In this document: piece after piece, positions 17,253-24,966 of the stretch | Layout of the letters: each line of letters opens with the position of its first letter | How positions within the stretch are numbered: position 1 is the stretch's first letter | Assembly (NCBI RefSeq): GCF_014493765.1 | Contig: NZ_JACTVJ010000023.1 | Location: 1 to 64,000 of the forward strand | From: Streptomyces polyasparticus | GTDB taxonomy: Bacteria > Actinomycetota > Actinomycetes > Streptomycetales > Streptomycetaceae | Reading direction: 5' to 3' | DNA length: 64,000 nt | The notes under the pieces: generated by a model | The model's database searches: none | The model's input: the letters and a program-made list of their open reading frames with translations, nothing else | Told to the model about the DNA's origin: nothing | Position numbers and translations under genes: made by a program

Positions 17253-17996
17253 TTACTGCTCCTTGTGGTCGGGCGCCCAGGGGCGGGCGGTCTTCCATAC
17301 GGCGTCGAAGCTCATCGTGTACGACTCGAACCATTCCGTGTGGGCGGTGCGGTGCAGCTGCAGTATCGGGTTGGCGCTGGCCGGCTGGCCCCAGATGTGC
17401 GGGTTGACCAGGAGATGGTCGTCGTACCGGAAGAGCGAGTTGTACAGGGTGGTGTCGTGGAGGCGGATCTCGCAACCTGGTGTGCCGATGAGGTCGCGGT
17501 AGTAGGTGAGTGAGGCGCGGATCTTGGCGGCCAGGGTGTCGCCGATGCCCTCTTCCACGCCGCGGGTGACGACGGCCTGGCCGGTCGGGTCGCCGAAGCA
17601 GAGGCGGATTTGAACGCCTGCCGTGGCGCGCTGGCGGAGCATGCGGGCGATCTGCGGGTTGGTCTGGGCGAAGAAGGTTCCGGAGAAGACGAGGACGTCG
17701 ATCTGCTGCGTGGCGTCGCGAAGAAGCGACAGCCACAGGTCACGGGGGACGCTGGCACGGTTGATGAAGGGCGCGAGCGCCGGACGTTCGTTTTCGGACG
17801 GTGATTTGGGCTGCTCGGGCCATAAGTAGGTCTCGTCACGGTCCAGTTGCTGGGAGACGGCCCAGCGGTGGCGGCGGTGCGGGATGCGACCCCCGACCCA
17901 CCTGCTCACAGTCTTCGGGTCGACCGAGCATGCCTCGGCCAGCTCTTCGAGCGTCAGACCACGCTCGATGATGGCGGTACGCAGTCGCTCGTTCAC
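17253..17996 (-). CDS. XRE-family HTH regulator with large ligand/effector domain
   Basis: 247-residue protein. Residues 4-50 form a lambda-repressor-like HTH (LTLEELAEACSVDPKTVSRW). Residues about 80-240 form an alpha/beta domain beginning PRDLWLSLLRDATQQIDVLV, reminiscent of the DUF5919/phospholipase D-like effector domains in Streptomyces XRE proteins. No clear HKD motif is present, so catalysis is doubtful and ligand sensing is more likely. It lies directly upstream of the Nudix gene in the same transcript and is divergent from the HAD gene across an 83-bp gap that must hold both promoters. Confidence 0.82.
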   Translation of the reverse strand: MNERLRTAIIERGLTLEELAEACSVDPKTVSRWVGGRIPHRRHRWAVSQQLDRDETYLWPEQPKSPSENERPALAPFINRASVPRDLWLSLLRDATQQIDVLVFSGTFFAQTNPQIARMLRQRATAGVQIRLCFGDPTGQAVVTRGVEEGIGDTLAAKIRASLTYYRDLIGTPGCEIRLHDTTLYNSLFRYDDHLLVNPHIWGQPASANPILQLHRTAHTEWFESYTMSFDAVWKTARPWAPDHKEQ

Positions 17997-18079
17997 TCCA
18001 ACTATCCAACCCGATGGAGCGGGAGCTGTGCAGGGGATCTGATCGTTTGCGCCAGGATGGCTGAACGTAGCTGTTTAGG

Positions 18080-18787
18080 GTGGGTCCTGTGCCGCTCATC
18101 GTGCTCTGGGATATCGACCACACACTCATCGACAACGCGGGCGTCAGCAAGGAGATTTACGCGGCGGCCTTCGAGAGGGTCGCGGGACGAGCCGCGGTGT
18201 ATCCGGCCCGTACGGAGGGGCGGACGGACCGGCTGATTCTCGCAGGCATGTTCCGTGACCATGGGCTGGACACCCCTGCCTGGCCGGACCTGCTGCCCGC
18301 CTTGGAAGCCGCCGGCAAGGGCCGTGAGACCGAACTCGCCCGCCGGGGCCGGGTGCTTCCCGGTGTGCGAGACGCGCTCGTCGCGGTGGCGGCCGCGCCG
18401 GACGTGGTGTCATCCGTGCTGACCGGCAATATCCGGGCCAATGCCCGAGTAAAGCTCGCCCCGTTCGGCCTGGACGTGCTGCTTGACCTCGAATGCGGCG
18501 CATACGGGGCGGACGCCGATGACCGGGCCGCACTCGTCGACGTCGCGCGGGAACGGATGAACACCCGCCACGGCCTTGCTCGTAACGTCCCCGTCGTCCT
18601 GATCGGTGATACCCCCCGCGACGTTGAGGCAGCACTGAACTCCGGCGCACACATCATCGCGGTGGCCTCCGGCATCCACGAGGAGGGCGAGCTCCGCGCG
18701 GCCGGCGCCACCCTCGTGCTCCCCGACCTGCGCAACACCCCTGCCCTGCTAGAGCATTTGCGCACCCTCGCGGGTCCGGCCGAGTAA
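18080..18787 (+). CDS. HAD-superfamily phosphatase
   Basis: 235-residue haloacid dehalogenase-type hydrolase. Motif I is WDIDHTL (D11 nucleophile, D13), and SSVLTGNI provides the motif II threonine region. The C-terminal motif is VLIGDTPRDVEAALNSG with the metal-binding GDT. The cap lies in the N-terminal helical region, as in beta-phosphoglucomutase-like enzymes. It acts on a small phosphorylated metabolite not determinable from sequence. GTG 18080 is the outer start; GTG 18089 is an alternative. It precedes the multi-enzyme operon by 156 bases that contain repeated GTCCCGG elements, so it may be separately regulated. Confidence 0.88.
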   Translation: MGPVPLIVLWDIDHTLIDNAGVSKEIYAAAFERVAGRAAVYPARTEGRTDRLILAGMFRDHGLDTPAWPDLLPALEAAGKGRETELARRGRVLPGVRDALVAVAAAPDVVSSVLTGNIRANARVKLAPFGLDVLLDLECGAYGADADDRAALVDVARERMNTRHGLARNVPVVLIGDTPRDVEAALNSGAHIIAVASGIHEEGELRAAGATLVLPDLRNTPALLEHLRTLAGPAE

Positions 18788-18838
18788 GACGTCCCGGGAC
18801 GTCCCGGAGAAGTCCCGGCGCGGCGTTCGGCGTCCCGG
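18788..18838. repeat. Helically phased GTCCCGG repeats upstream of the kinase/transferase operon
   Basis: GTCCCGG occurs at 18791, 18801, 18812 and 18832 on the plus strand. The first two copies belong to a perfect tandem GACGTCCCGG (18788-18797, 18798-18807). Spacings of 10, 11 and 20 bases put all copies on one face of the helix. The array lies just before the operon starting at 18944 and is a candidate operator for a cooperative activator or repressor. The remaining 105 bases to the start show only a GAGGGGG ribosome-site-like stretch. Confidence 0.5.
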
Positions 18839-18943
18839 CGGTCAGCGGCACGCTGTTGGCCGCCGGTCATCCGAACTCTTCGGTGGTCGGCGTGACCTTG
18901 GGCCTGACGGGCCTGTCGTGACGGCGCGAGGGGGACGATCTTC

Positions 18944-20980
18944 ATGGAGCCAGTTGAGTTCATGCTCCGTCTCCCGCGTCAGCCTGCCTCGGCCGGCGCC
19001 GCCCGGCACGCGATCGTCGAGCGGCTCACCGCTCACGGGGTCGTACGGGACGGTGACGTACGCGATGCGCTGCGGCTTGTGGTCAGCGAGTTGGTGACCA
19101 ACGCGGTGTGCCACACGGTCGGCGATGAGGTCGTGGTCGCGGTTGCTGCTGATCGGCACCGCGTACGGGTGGAGGTTGGTGACCTGTGCAGTGCCTTGCC
19201 GCGTAGACGCGAGCCGGAGGCCGAGGACGAGCATGGACGTGGGCTCCTACTCGTCGAGGCCCTCGCGGCACGCCACGGTGTGAGCCCCACCGCGGAGGGC
19301 AAGCGCTGCTGGGCGGAGTTGGACCTCCCGGAGCACGAAGTCCCTGGACAGGCACAACCTCAACGGCAGGCCGTCATACTCTCGGCCGGATTCGGTACAC
19401 GGATCGCGATCGTTTCGCGCGGGCGGCCGAAAGCGACCGTGACCACGGGAGCCCGTCCCGTACTCGTCTCGCAGCTCCAGCAATTGCATGCCGCCGGAGT
19501 GCGGCACTTCGTGATCGTGCACGCGCCGGGGGACGACCGGCAGATCCGCACCCTGGTGGAGCAGGTCTTCGCGGGCGCCGGTTTCGAACTGCGCCTTGTC
19601 GTCCAGGCCGTGCCGTACGGCCCGCTGAACGCGCTGGCGCAGGCCGCTCCGTATCTGCTCCCGGACGGGGACGTCACGCTCGTCCTCGGTGACACCTTGA
19701 TCGGTGACCTGGGGGCTCTGCCGCCGGACTCCGTCGCGGTCAGCCGGGTGGAGGCGGCCCAGGACTACTGCGTGGTCGGGACGGATGACGCGGGCCGCAT
19801 CATCGCGTACGCCGACAAGCCGCAGGGCGCCGAGCTGTCGCAGCACGCGGTCGTGGGGGTGTACCGGTTCGCAGACAGCCGCCGCCTGCGGACACTTCTC
19901 AGCGACGAGGTGCCACCCCAGGCCGAGCTGAGCGTGATCCTGCGGGCCTACGGAGCGCAGCGGCCGTTGAGCGCCGTGCCGGTGGAGCTGTGGTGGGATC
20001 TCGGTTCGTACGACCGGTACGTGACCGCCAACCGGACATCGCTAAGTGGCCGGGCGGACCACAGCTTCGCAGTGACCGACGACGGCACCGTGGTCAAGCG
20101 CGGGGACGGAACGCTGATGGCCGCGCAGGCGGGCTGGTACCGCTCGCTGCCCGATACGGCCGCTGGCCTCGCACCCCGACTGCTCGGCGAGGGCGAGGGC
20201 TGGTATCGCATCGAGCTGATGGACTACCCCAGCCTCGCCGAGCTCCTGCTGTTCGAGCCGCTGCCCGCAGCGACCTGGCGTCACGTCCTGGCCCGACTCC
20301 TGCAGGTGATGGAGAGCAGGCTGTGGGCGCCGACCCGGCGGACAGACTCTGGTGCGGCCGAGTGGTGCGAGCGGAAGTACGTCGACAAGACCGAACAGCG
20401 CCTTGCGTCTTGGAAGCACTGGGACCGGGTGCGTGAAGAGCGACTCGTCGTCAACGGTGTGCAGCTTCCGGCCTTCGACGAGGTGTGGCCCTCGGCCGGG
20501 AACGCGCTGCGCTCCCTGGCCGCCACGAGCGGGTCGAGCAGCTTGGTGCACGGCGACATGACGTTCTCCAACATCCTGCTCACGCGCGGCTTCGGGACGT
20601 TCAAGCTCCTCGACCCGGGGACGACCTTCAGCGACACCTGGGGCGGCGACGTCCGCTATGACCTCGCCAAACTCCGCCAGTCCTACGCAGGCGGATACGA
20701 CGCCCTGCGGGAAGACCTCTTCACGCTGCACCGCGCCACGCCCACCAGCTGGGCGCTCCAGGTCTTTCCCCGGCCGAGCCCGATCGCCCAGGTCGGCGAC
20801 GACCTCATCGCCGAGGCCGGGTTCGACATCGACGAGGTACGGCTCCTGGAAGCGACCCAGTTCCTGTCGATGGTGCCGCTTCACCACGAGAACTCCGACC
20901 GCCAGTACGCCCTCTACGCCCGCGGGCTGATGCTCCTGGCTGCTGTTTTGGAAGGACAACCACATGCGCTCCGCTTCTGA
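18944..20980 (+). CDS. Three-domain fusion: RsbW-like ATPase + nucleotidyltransferase + small-molecule kinase
   Basis: 678-residue protein. Residues 1-130 are a GHKL ATPase fold of the RsbW/anti-sigma kind: N-box in VVSELVTNAVCHT (about 46-58), a degenerate D80 region, and GRGLLLVEAL (98-107). Residues 141 to about 345 are a sugar-phosphate-type nucleotidyltransferase with ILSAGFGTR (145-153) and RPKATV (161-166). Residues about 370-678 are an APH/choline-kinase-like phosphotransferase with VHGD (535-538), SNILL, and KLLDPG as the metal motif. A linked nucleotidyltransferase-kinase suggests stepwise phosphorylation and nucleotidyl activation of a sugar or alcohol; the ATPase head may regulate or anchor it. 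It overlaps the next gene by 17 bases. Confidence 0.85.
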   Translation: MEPVEFMLRLPRQPASAGAARHAIVERLTAHGVVRDGDVRDALRLVVSELVTNAVCHTVGDEVVVAVAADRHRVRVEVGDLCSALPRRREPEAEDEHGRGLLLVEALAARHGVSPTAEGKRCWAELDLPEHEVPGQAQPQRQAVILSAGFGTRIAIVSRGRPKATVTTGARPVLVSQLQQLHAAGVRHFVIVHAPGDDRQIRTLVEQVFAGAGFELRLVVQAVPYGPLNALAQAAPYLLPDGDVTLVLGDTLIGDLGALPPDSVAVSRVEAAQDYCVVGTDDAGRIIAYADKPQGAELSQHAVVGVYRFADSRRLRTLLSDEVPPQAELSVILRAYGAQRPLSAVPVELWWDLGSYDRYVTANRTSLSGRADHSFAVTDDGTVVKRGDGTLMAAQAGWYRSLPDTAAGLAPRLLGEGEGWYRIELMDYPSLAELLLFEPLPAATWRHVLARLLQVMESRLWAPTRRTDSGAAEWCERKYVDKTEQRLASWKHWDRVREERLVVNGVQLPAFDEVWPSAGNALRSLAATSGSSSLVHGDMTFSNILLTRGFGTFKLLDPGTTFSDTWGGDVRYDLAKLRQSYAGGYDALREDLFTLHRATPTSWALQVFPRPSPIAQVGDDLIAEAGFDIDEVRLLEATQFLSMVPLHHENSDRQYALYARGLMLLAAVLEGQPHALRF

Positions 20981-22325
20981 CGTCGCACGCAAGGTCGCTG
21001 TCAGCGCACTCGCGGCCCACCTGGTGTGGGAGGGCACCACCTTGCTCCGCGCGCGCCAGACGGCTCGCACTGCCCTGCGCCGTCCTGGGACACCGCCCAC
21101 CGTGCCCGCCACGGCGCCGGCCGTGGTGCATCTCCTCGTCCCCGGGCTGCGTGAACAGCCCTACGTTCCACGGACGGTGGCCGCCTTCACCGCCGTACGG
21201 GACGCCTATCCGCACGCGTACATCTGGTTCGTGACCACCGCGCGCGAGGAGGGCGGACCAGACGCAGAGCCCACGACCCGGGAGCTACTGGAGAAGGAAC
21301 TCGGCGCACAGGACGCCTCGCGCATGGCCGTCATCGAGGATCCCCGGCCGGTCGGGAACAAGGCGTCCCAGCTCAACTGGGCGGTGGAGCACATCGACCG
21401 GATCAGTGAGGTGGACGAGCGACGTGCCTGGATCGGCGTCTTCGACTTCGACTCCCAGCCGCCCGCCGATCTGGCGGCATGGGTCGCCGCGACCGCGGAC
21501 GGCCCGGACGAGGAGCCCGACGTGATTCAGGCAGTACCCGTGGGGACGCAATGTCTCGCCGGGCCGCCGGCCAGTGCCGCGGCTCGGGCGGTCATCTATT
21601 CCGAGGCGCTCCATCAAGCGGTCCGCAGCCTGGGCGTGGAGCGGTGGAAGCTCGACCGAGCGACGACAGGCCGGCGGATGCCGCAGTACCTCGTCGGCGC
21701 AGGGATGTTCCTGCGACGCGACGTCCTGCGCACTGCAGGCGGCTTTCCGTACGTGGACGATGTGCCACTGGGATACCGGCTGTTCCTGCACCAGGCCCGC
21801 TTCACGACGGTGCCGGTGCTGAACCGAGTGGATCTCCCCGACACCGTCTCCGCCCACCTGACCTCGCTCAAGTTCATCGCGCGCGGCATCACCAGCTGGC
21901 CCGGCGTCCTGCGAGACTCCCGCAGGCACCGGTCGGTCCGCGCGCTTGATCGGATACGTCTGGCCGGACTCGGCATCACCGACACCGCCGAGATCACAGT
22001 GCTGCCGTGGCTGGGCGCGGCACTCACCCCGTACCTGCTGCGGAGCGGCTGGCGCGGCCGGGCACTCGCTGCCGCGTGGTGGGCACTGCCGCCGCTCCAG
22101 AGCGCCGTGATGTGTCGCCTCCTCGCAGACAAACTGGATGCCGCGACGTGGAACGTGTCACCGGGCGCTCTGGCTGGGACAAGCGTTGGGCGGCGCTTCT
22201 GGCGGACCCTCGGTGCGTGGCGGCTTGCCGGGGACGCCGTGCGTGCCGCGGTGTCGGGCCAGACGATCGCGTACGGAAAGGCGACTCGCTCCGCCGCCCC
22301 GGCTGGGGCGGTGGAGGGTCGATGA
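20964..22325 (+). CDS. GT2-like glycosyltransferase
   Basis: 453-residue protein resembling family 2 glycosyltransferases. It has an N-terminal Rossmann-like domain with LLVPGLREQPYVPRTV and GNKASQLNWAVE (131-142). The DxD-type metal site is FDFDSQP (160-166), and AGMFLRRDVLRTAGGFP is an acceptor-side signature. The C-terminal third (about 335-380) is hydrophobic, suggesting membrane association. It would transfer a sugar from a nucleotide donor, matching the upstream nucleotidyltransferase. The start overlaps the previous gene by 17 bases, and the stop overlaps the next start (ATGA). The acceptor is unknown; cell-surface polymer or glycolipid synthesis are alternatives. Confidence 0.82.
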   Translation: MRSASDVARKVAVSALAAHLVWEGTTLLRARQTARTALRRPGTPPTVPATAPAVVHLLVPGLREQPYVPRTVAAFTAVRDAYPHAYIWFVTTAREEGGPDAEPTTRELLEKELGAQDASRMAVIEDPRPVGNKASQLNWAVEHIDRISEVDERRAWIGVFDFDSQPPADLAAWVAATADGPDEEPDVIQAVPVGTQCLAGPPASAAARAVIYSEALHQAVRSLGVERWKLDRATTGRRMPQYLVGAGMFLRRDVLRTAGGFPYVDDVPLGYRLFLHQARFTTVPVLNRVDLPDTVSAHLTSLKFIARGITSWPGVLRDSRRHRSVRALDRIRLAGLGITDTAEITVLPWLGAALTPYLLRSGWRGRALAAAWWALPPLQSAVMCRLLADKLDAATWNVSPGALAGTSVGRRFWRTLGAWRLAGDAVRAAVSGQTIAYGKATRSAAPAGAVEGR

Positions 22326-23215
22326 CGGTTCATGACCACTGGTGCCCGGGAACAGCGAGAGCACCGCAGAGCGCGGCGCCAAGCCGCGACGGAGAGTACG
22401 AGAACCGGGTCTCCCCACTCGCTGATCCCGCCGTGTTGATCAAGCAGTACGCGCGTGAGGAACGCTTCACCAGCGAGGTACGCGCGTTACTCATCCTCGG
22501 CCCGCACGGCCTCAGCCCTCAGGCAAAGGCGGTCTGTGCGGAGCACCGGACGCTGCTCATGACCAGGACCGAGGGCCGACCACTTCGTGAAGTGCTTCTC
22601 GGCGGTCGTGACGATGAACGGATCGCCGCCCAACTCGGGCAGATCGTCCGCCGCCTTCACCAAGTCCCGGCTCCTTGCACCGGCCCACTGGGCGCGCCTT
22701 CGCCTCTGCCGTGGACGGAGTTCCTGACCGCGCACCTGCAGATGCGGATCACCACGCTTCCCGTGAGCCCTCGGGACGCCGACCGGCTCTGGGAATGGCT
22801 GGAGAAACGTCTCGCCAGGCTCTTGCCCCTCGACAACCCCCGGATGCTGCACCACGACCTGAAGCCCGCCAACCTCCTGCGCATGCCCGGCGGCAGCCTC
22901 CGGCTGTGCGACTTCGACCAGGCACGCGGGGGCGATCCGCTGAGCGACCTGGGCAAGTTGTGGTGGCGCACCTTCGCCACCCAGCACACCGGTCCGTGGC
23001 GGGCCTTCAGCCGCGCCTACGGTCTTGAACCGGAGGCGGAGGAGCCGATCCTCTTCTACCTCGTCGTCCATTGCGTTGGTGCCCTGGCGTATTGGCATGA
23101 CAACGCCCGCCCCAGCTACTTCCGCCACGCTCGCGCCGCGACTCTGCTCCTGGCTCAACACACCGGGGTGCACTGCCCATTGACCGTACGACGCGCCGAG
23201 AAGACGAAGCGGTGA
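22322..23215 (+). CDS. APH-like small-molecule kinase (second kinase of the cluster)
   Basis: 297-residue phosphotransferase. ATG 22322 is chosen because it overlaps the glycosyltransferase stop by four bases; a longer open frame inside that gene is not coding. Catalytic loop HDLKPAN (178-184) and metal motif DFD (197-199) are intact, and the lysine region is near VLIKQY (38-43). The sequence is of the aminoglycoside/choline kinase-like class, acting on a hydroxylated small molecule rather than necessarily an antibiotic. Codon 56 is TTA (22487-22489), a rare codon in Streptomyces that makes translation depend on the bldA tRNA. It ends with a four-base overlap into the SDR gene. Confidence 0.85.
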   Translation: MTVHDHWCPGTARAPQSAAPSRDGEYENRVSPLADPAVLIKQYAREERFTSEVRALLILGPHGLSPQAKAVCAEHRTLLMTRTEGRPLREVLLGGRDDERIAAQLGQIVRRLHQVPAPCTGPLGAPSPLPWTEFLTAHLQMRITTLPVSPRDADRLWEWLEKRLARLLPLDNPRMLHHDLKPANLLRMPGGSLRLCDFDQARGGDPLSDLGKLWWRTFATQHTGPWRAFSRAYGLEPEAEEPILFYLVVHCVGALAYWHDNARPSYFRHARAATLLLAQHTGVHCPLTVRRAEKTKR

Positions 23216-23910
23216 GCCGGCCCTTGGGGATCGTCGTCGTCGGCGCGGGCAGCGGCTTCGGCGCCGCCCTCGCCCAGGACCTGGCCGCATCTGGGCACCG
23301 CGTCTTGGCCGGCTCCCGCCGCGCTCGGCCAGCGAACCTGCCCGCGCCGTACGCGCGCGTGGACGTCACGCTCGCCGAATCGGTGACCCGCTTTGCCGAA
23401 GAGGCCCACGAACTCCTCGGGCAGATCGACGGCCTCGTGTACTGCGCCGCTGACCCCGGAGCGGTCGCCCGCGCCTGGGAAGTTGATCCGCAGGACGCCT
23501 CCCGAGTCCTGGAGGTCTCCCTGCTCGGCCTCGTCCGTATCGCGGGCGCTTTCGTCCCTGCCCTGCGCCAGGCCGGCCGGGGCAGCATCGTCACGGTCGG
23601 ATCCCAGGCCGCCCGCACACCCATCGACCTGCTCGCTGTTTACGGCGCGGCCAAAGCCGCCGCCGAGGCGTACACCCGCAGCCTGGCGCAAGAGCTGCAC
23701 GGCACCGGCGTCCGGGCGAACGTCATCGGCATCGCCGCCGAGACCGACCTCGCGCGGACCCACCGCACCGTCAAGGCCGAACTTCGGGGACGGCCCAGCC
23801 CGCACCCACCTCTGCCGCCCGTCAACGACAGTCTGCCGCTGGCCCGTTGGCTCCTGACCGACGACGCCCGCCACGTGACCGGCCAGACCATCGAAGCCCG
23901 CCAGCCCTGA
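23212..23910 (+). CDS. Short-chain dehydrogenase/reductase
   Basis: 232-residue SDR with GTG start overlapping the preceding kinase stop. The NAD(P) motif is GAGSGFG (11-17), the active-site serine is S131 (TVGSQAA), and the YxxxK pair is Y144/K148 (VYGAAKA). CAADP near 78-82 replaces the usual NNAG. The length is typical for the classical family. It probably oxidises or reduces a hydroxyl/keto group of the sugar-like intermediate handled by neighbouring enzymes. A 30-base gap with an AAGGAG ribosome site separates it from the oxidoreductase gene. Confidence 0.9.
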   Translation: MSRPLGIVVVGAGSGFGAALAQDLAASGHRVLAGSRRARPANLPAPYARVDVTLAESVTRFAEEAHELLGQIDGLVYCAADPGAVARAWEVDPQDASRVLEVSLLGLVRIAGAFVPALRQAGRGSIVTVGSQAARTPIDLLAVYGAAKAAAEAYTRSLAQELHGTGVRANVIGIAAETDLARTHRTVKAELRGRPSPHPPLPPVNDSLPLARWLLTDDARHVTGQTIEARQP

Positions 23911-23940
23911 CCCGCTCCATCGCACCCAAGGAGATCCGTC

Positions 23941-24966
23941 GTGCCCGTATCGATTGCCGCCATCGGCTTCGGCCGCCACTTCCGCCGCAGCCTCCTGCCC
24001 AACCTCCTCGGCTGTGAACGCTTCACCCTGAGCGCCATCGCAGAGAAGGACCCCGAAACCCGCGCCGAGGCGGCCACACGATTCCCCGGCCTCCCTGTGC
24101 TGAGCGACGCGAAGGAAGTACTGGACAGCCCCGTCGACGCCGTCCTGATCAGCACCCACCCCGCCGGACATGTGGAGCTGACCCGCGCCGCACTGCAAGC
24201 AGGCAAGCACGTCTTCGTTGAAAAGCCCCTCGGCACCGACCCCGCCGCGGTACGCGAACTCGCCGCTCTGGCACGCGAGCAGCACCGCACAGTGGCGGTC
24301 GGCACCATGTGGCGGCACGCACCGGCGCACCGCCTCGTCGACCAGTGGCTCGCCGAACACCACGCAGCTGCCCGGCTGCTGGACATCGCGGTCAGCTTCC
24401 CCTCGGTCTACGCCCGCGACGGCTGGGACCTGAGCGCCGAGGAGCTGGCGTTCTACGACATGTTCATCCACCCTCTGGACTGGGCACGCCACCTGCTCGG
24501 TGGTGTTGGCGACGTCGATGCCGTGCTTCTCGGGGGAGCCAGGGACGGCGAAGTCACCACCTGCATCCGCCTCCTCAGCCCTTCCGGAGAGGCCGTCGCC
24601 ACCATCAACGCGACCACTGGCTCCCACGCCTATCAAGTCGCCACCTGGCTGCACACGACAACCGGGGACCTGATCGAGGTGGACACCAAGGACCGGCTGC
24701 GCGTCACCACGTCGCCCACCTGGTCCGGCACCGAGGGCTCGCTCCGCGACCGAGCGACACTTGGCTGGGAAGCCGGACAGCTCTACCGCGGCTGGGCCCG
24801 CAAGGGATACGCCGAGGAGCTGACCGCCTTCGCCGACCGCATCGAAGCGCCTTCCCCGCACACGGAGCCGGACGTGAGCGAGCTCGACGGCGCCGCCGAC
24901 ACCCTCGAACTCATCGGCCGCTGCCTGTCTCAGATACAGCCCGGCATATCGGCAGCCGCCATATGA
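23941..24966 (+). CDS. Gfo/Idh/MocA-family oxidoreductase
   Basis: 341-residue NAD(P)-dependent oxidoreductase. The Rossmann start is IAAIGFGRHFRRSL (5-18) and the conserved EKP is at 94-96 (VFVEKPLGTD). The C-terminal half is the alpha/beta substrate domain, with YDMFIHPLDWARHLLG carrying the catalytic histidine region. Members oxidise sugars, inositols or nucleotide sugars, for example to 3-keto derivatives. GTG 23941 is preceded by AAGGAG. With the SDR it gives the cluster two redox steps. It overlaps the HAD-ARH gene by four bases. Confidence 0.9.
   Translation: MPVSIAAIGFGRHFRRSLLPNLLGCERFTLSAIAEKDPETRAEAATRFPGLPVLSDAKEVLDSPVDAVLISTHPAGHVELTRAALQAGKHVFVEKPLGTDPAAVRELAALAREQHRTVAVGTMWRHAPAHRLVDQWLAEHHAAARLLDIAVSFPSVYARDGWDLSAEELAFYDMFIHPLDWARHLLGGVGDVDAVLLGGARDGEVTTCIRLLSPSGEAVATINATTGSHAYQVATWLHTTTGDLIEVDTKDRLRVTTSPTWSGTEGSLRDRATLGWEAGQLYRGWARKGYAEELTAFADRIEAPSPHTEPDVSELDGAADTLELIGRCLSQIQPGISAAAI

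Noticed and set aside
24309-24962. N-terminal extension of the HAD-ARH protein
   Set aside because: It lies inside the oxidoreductase gene in another frame; ATG 24963 with ATGA overlap is the natural start.
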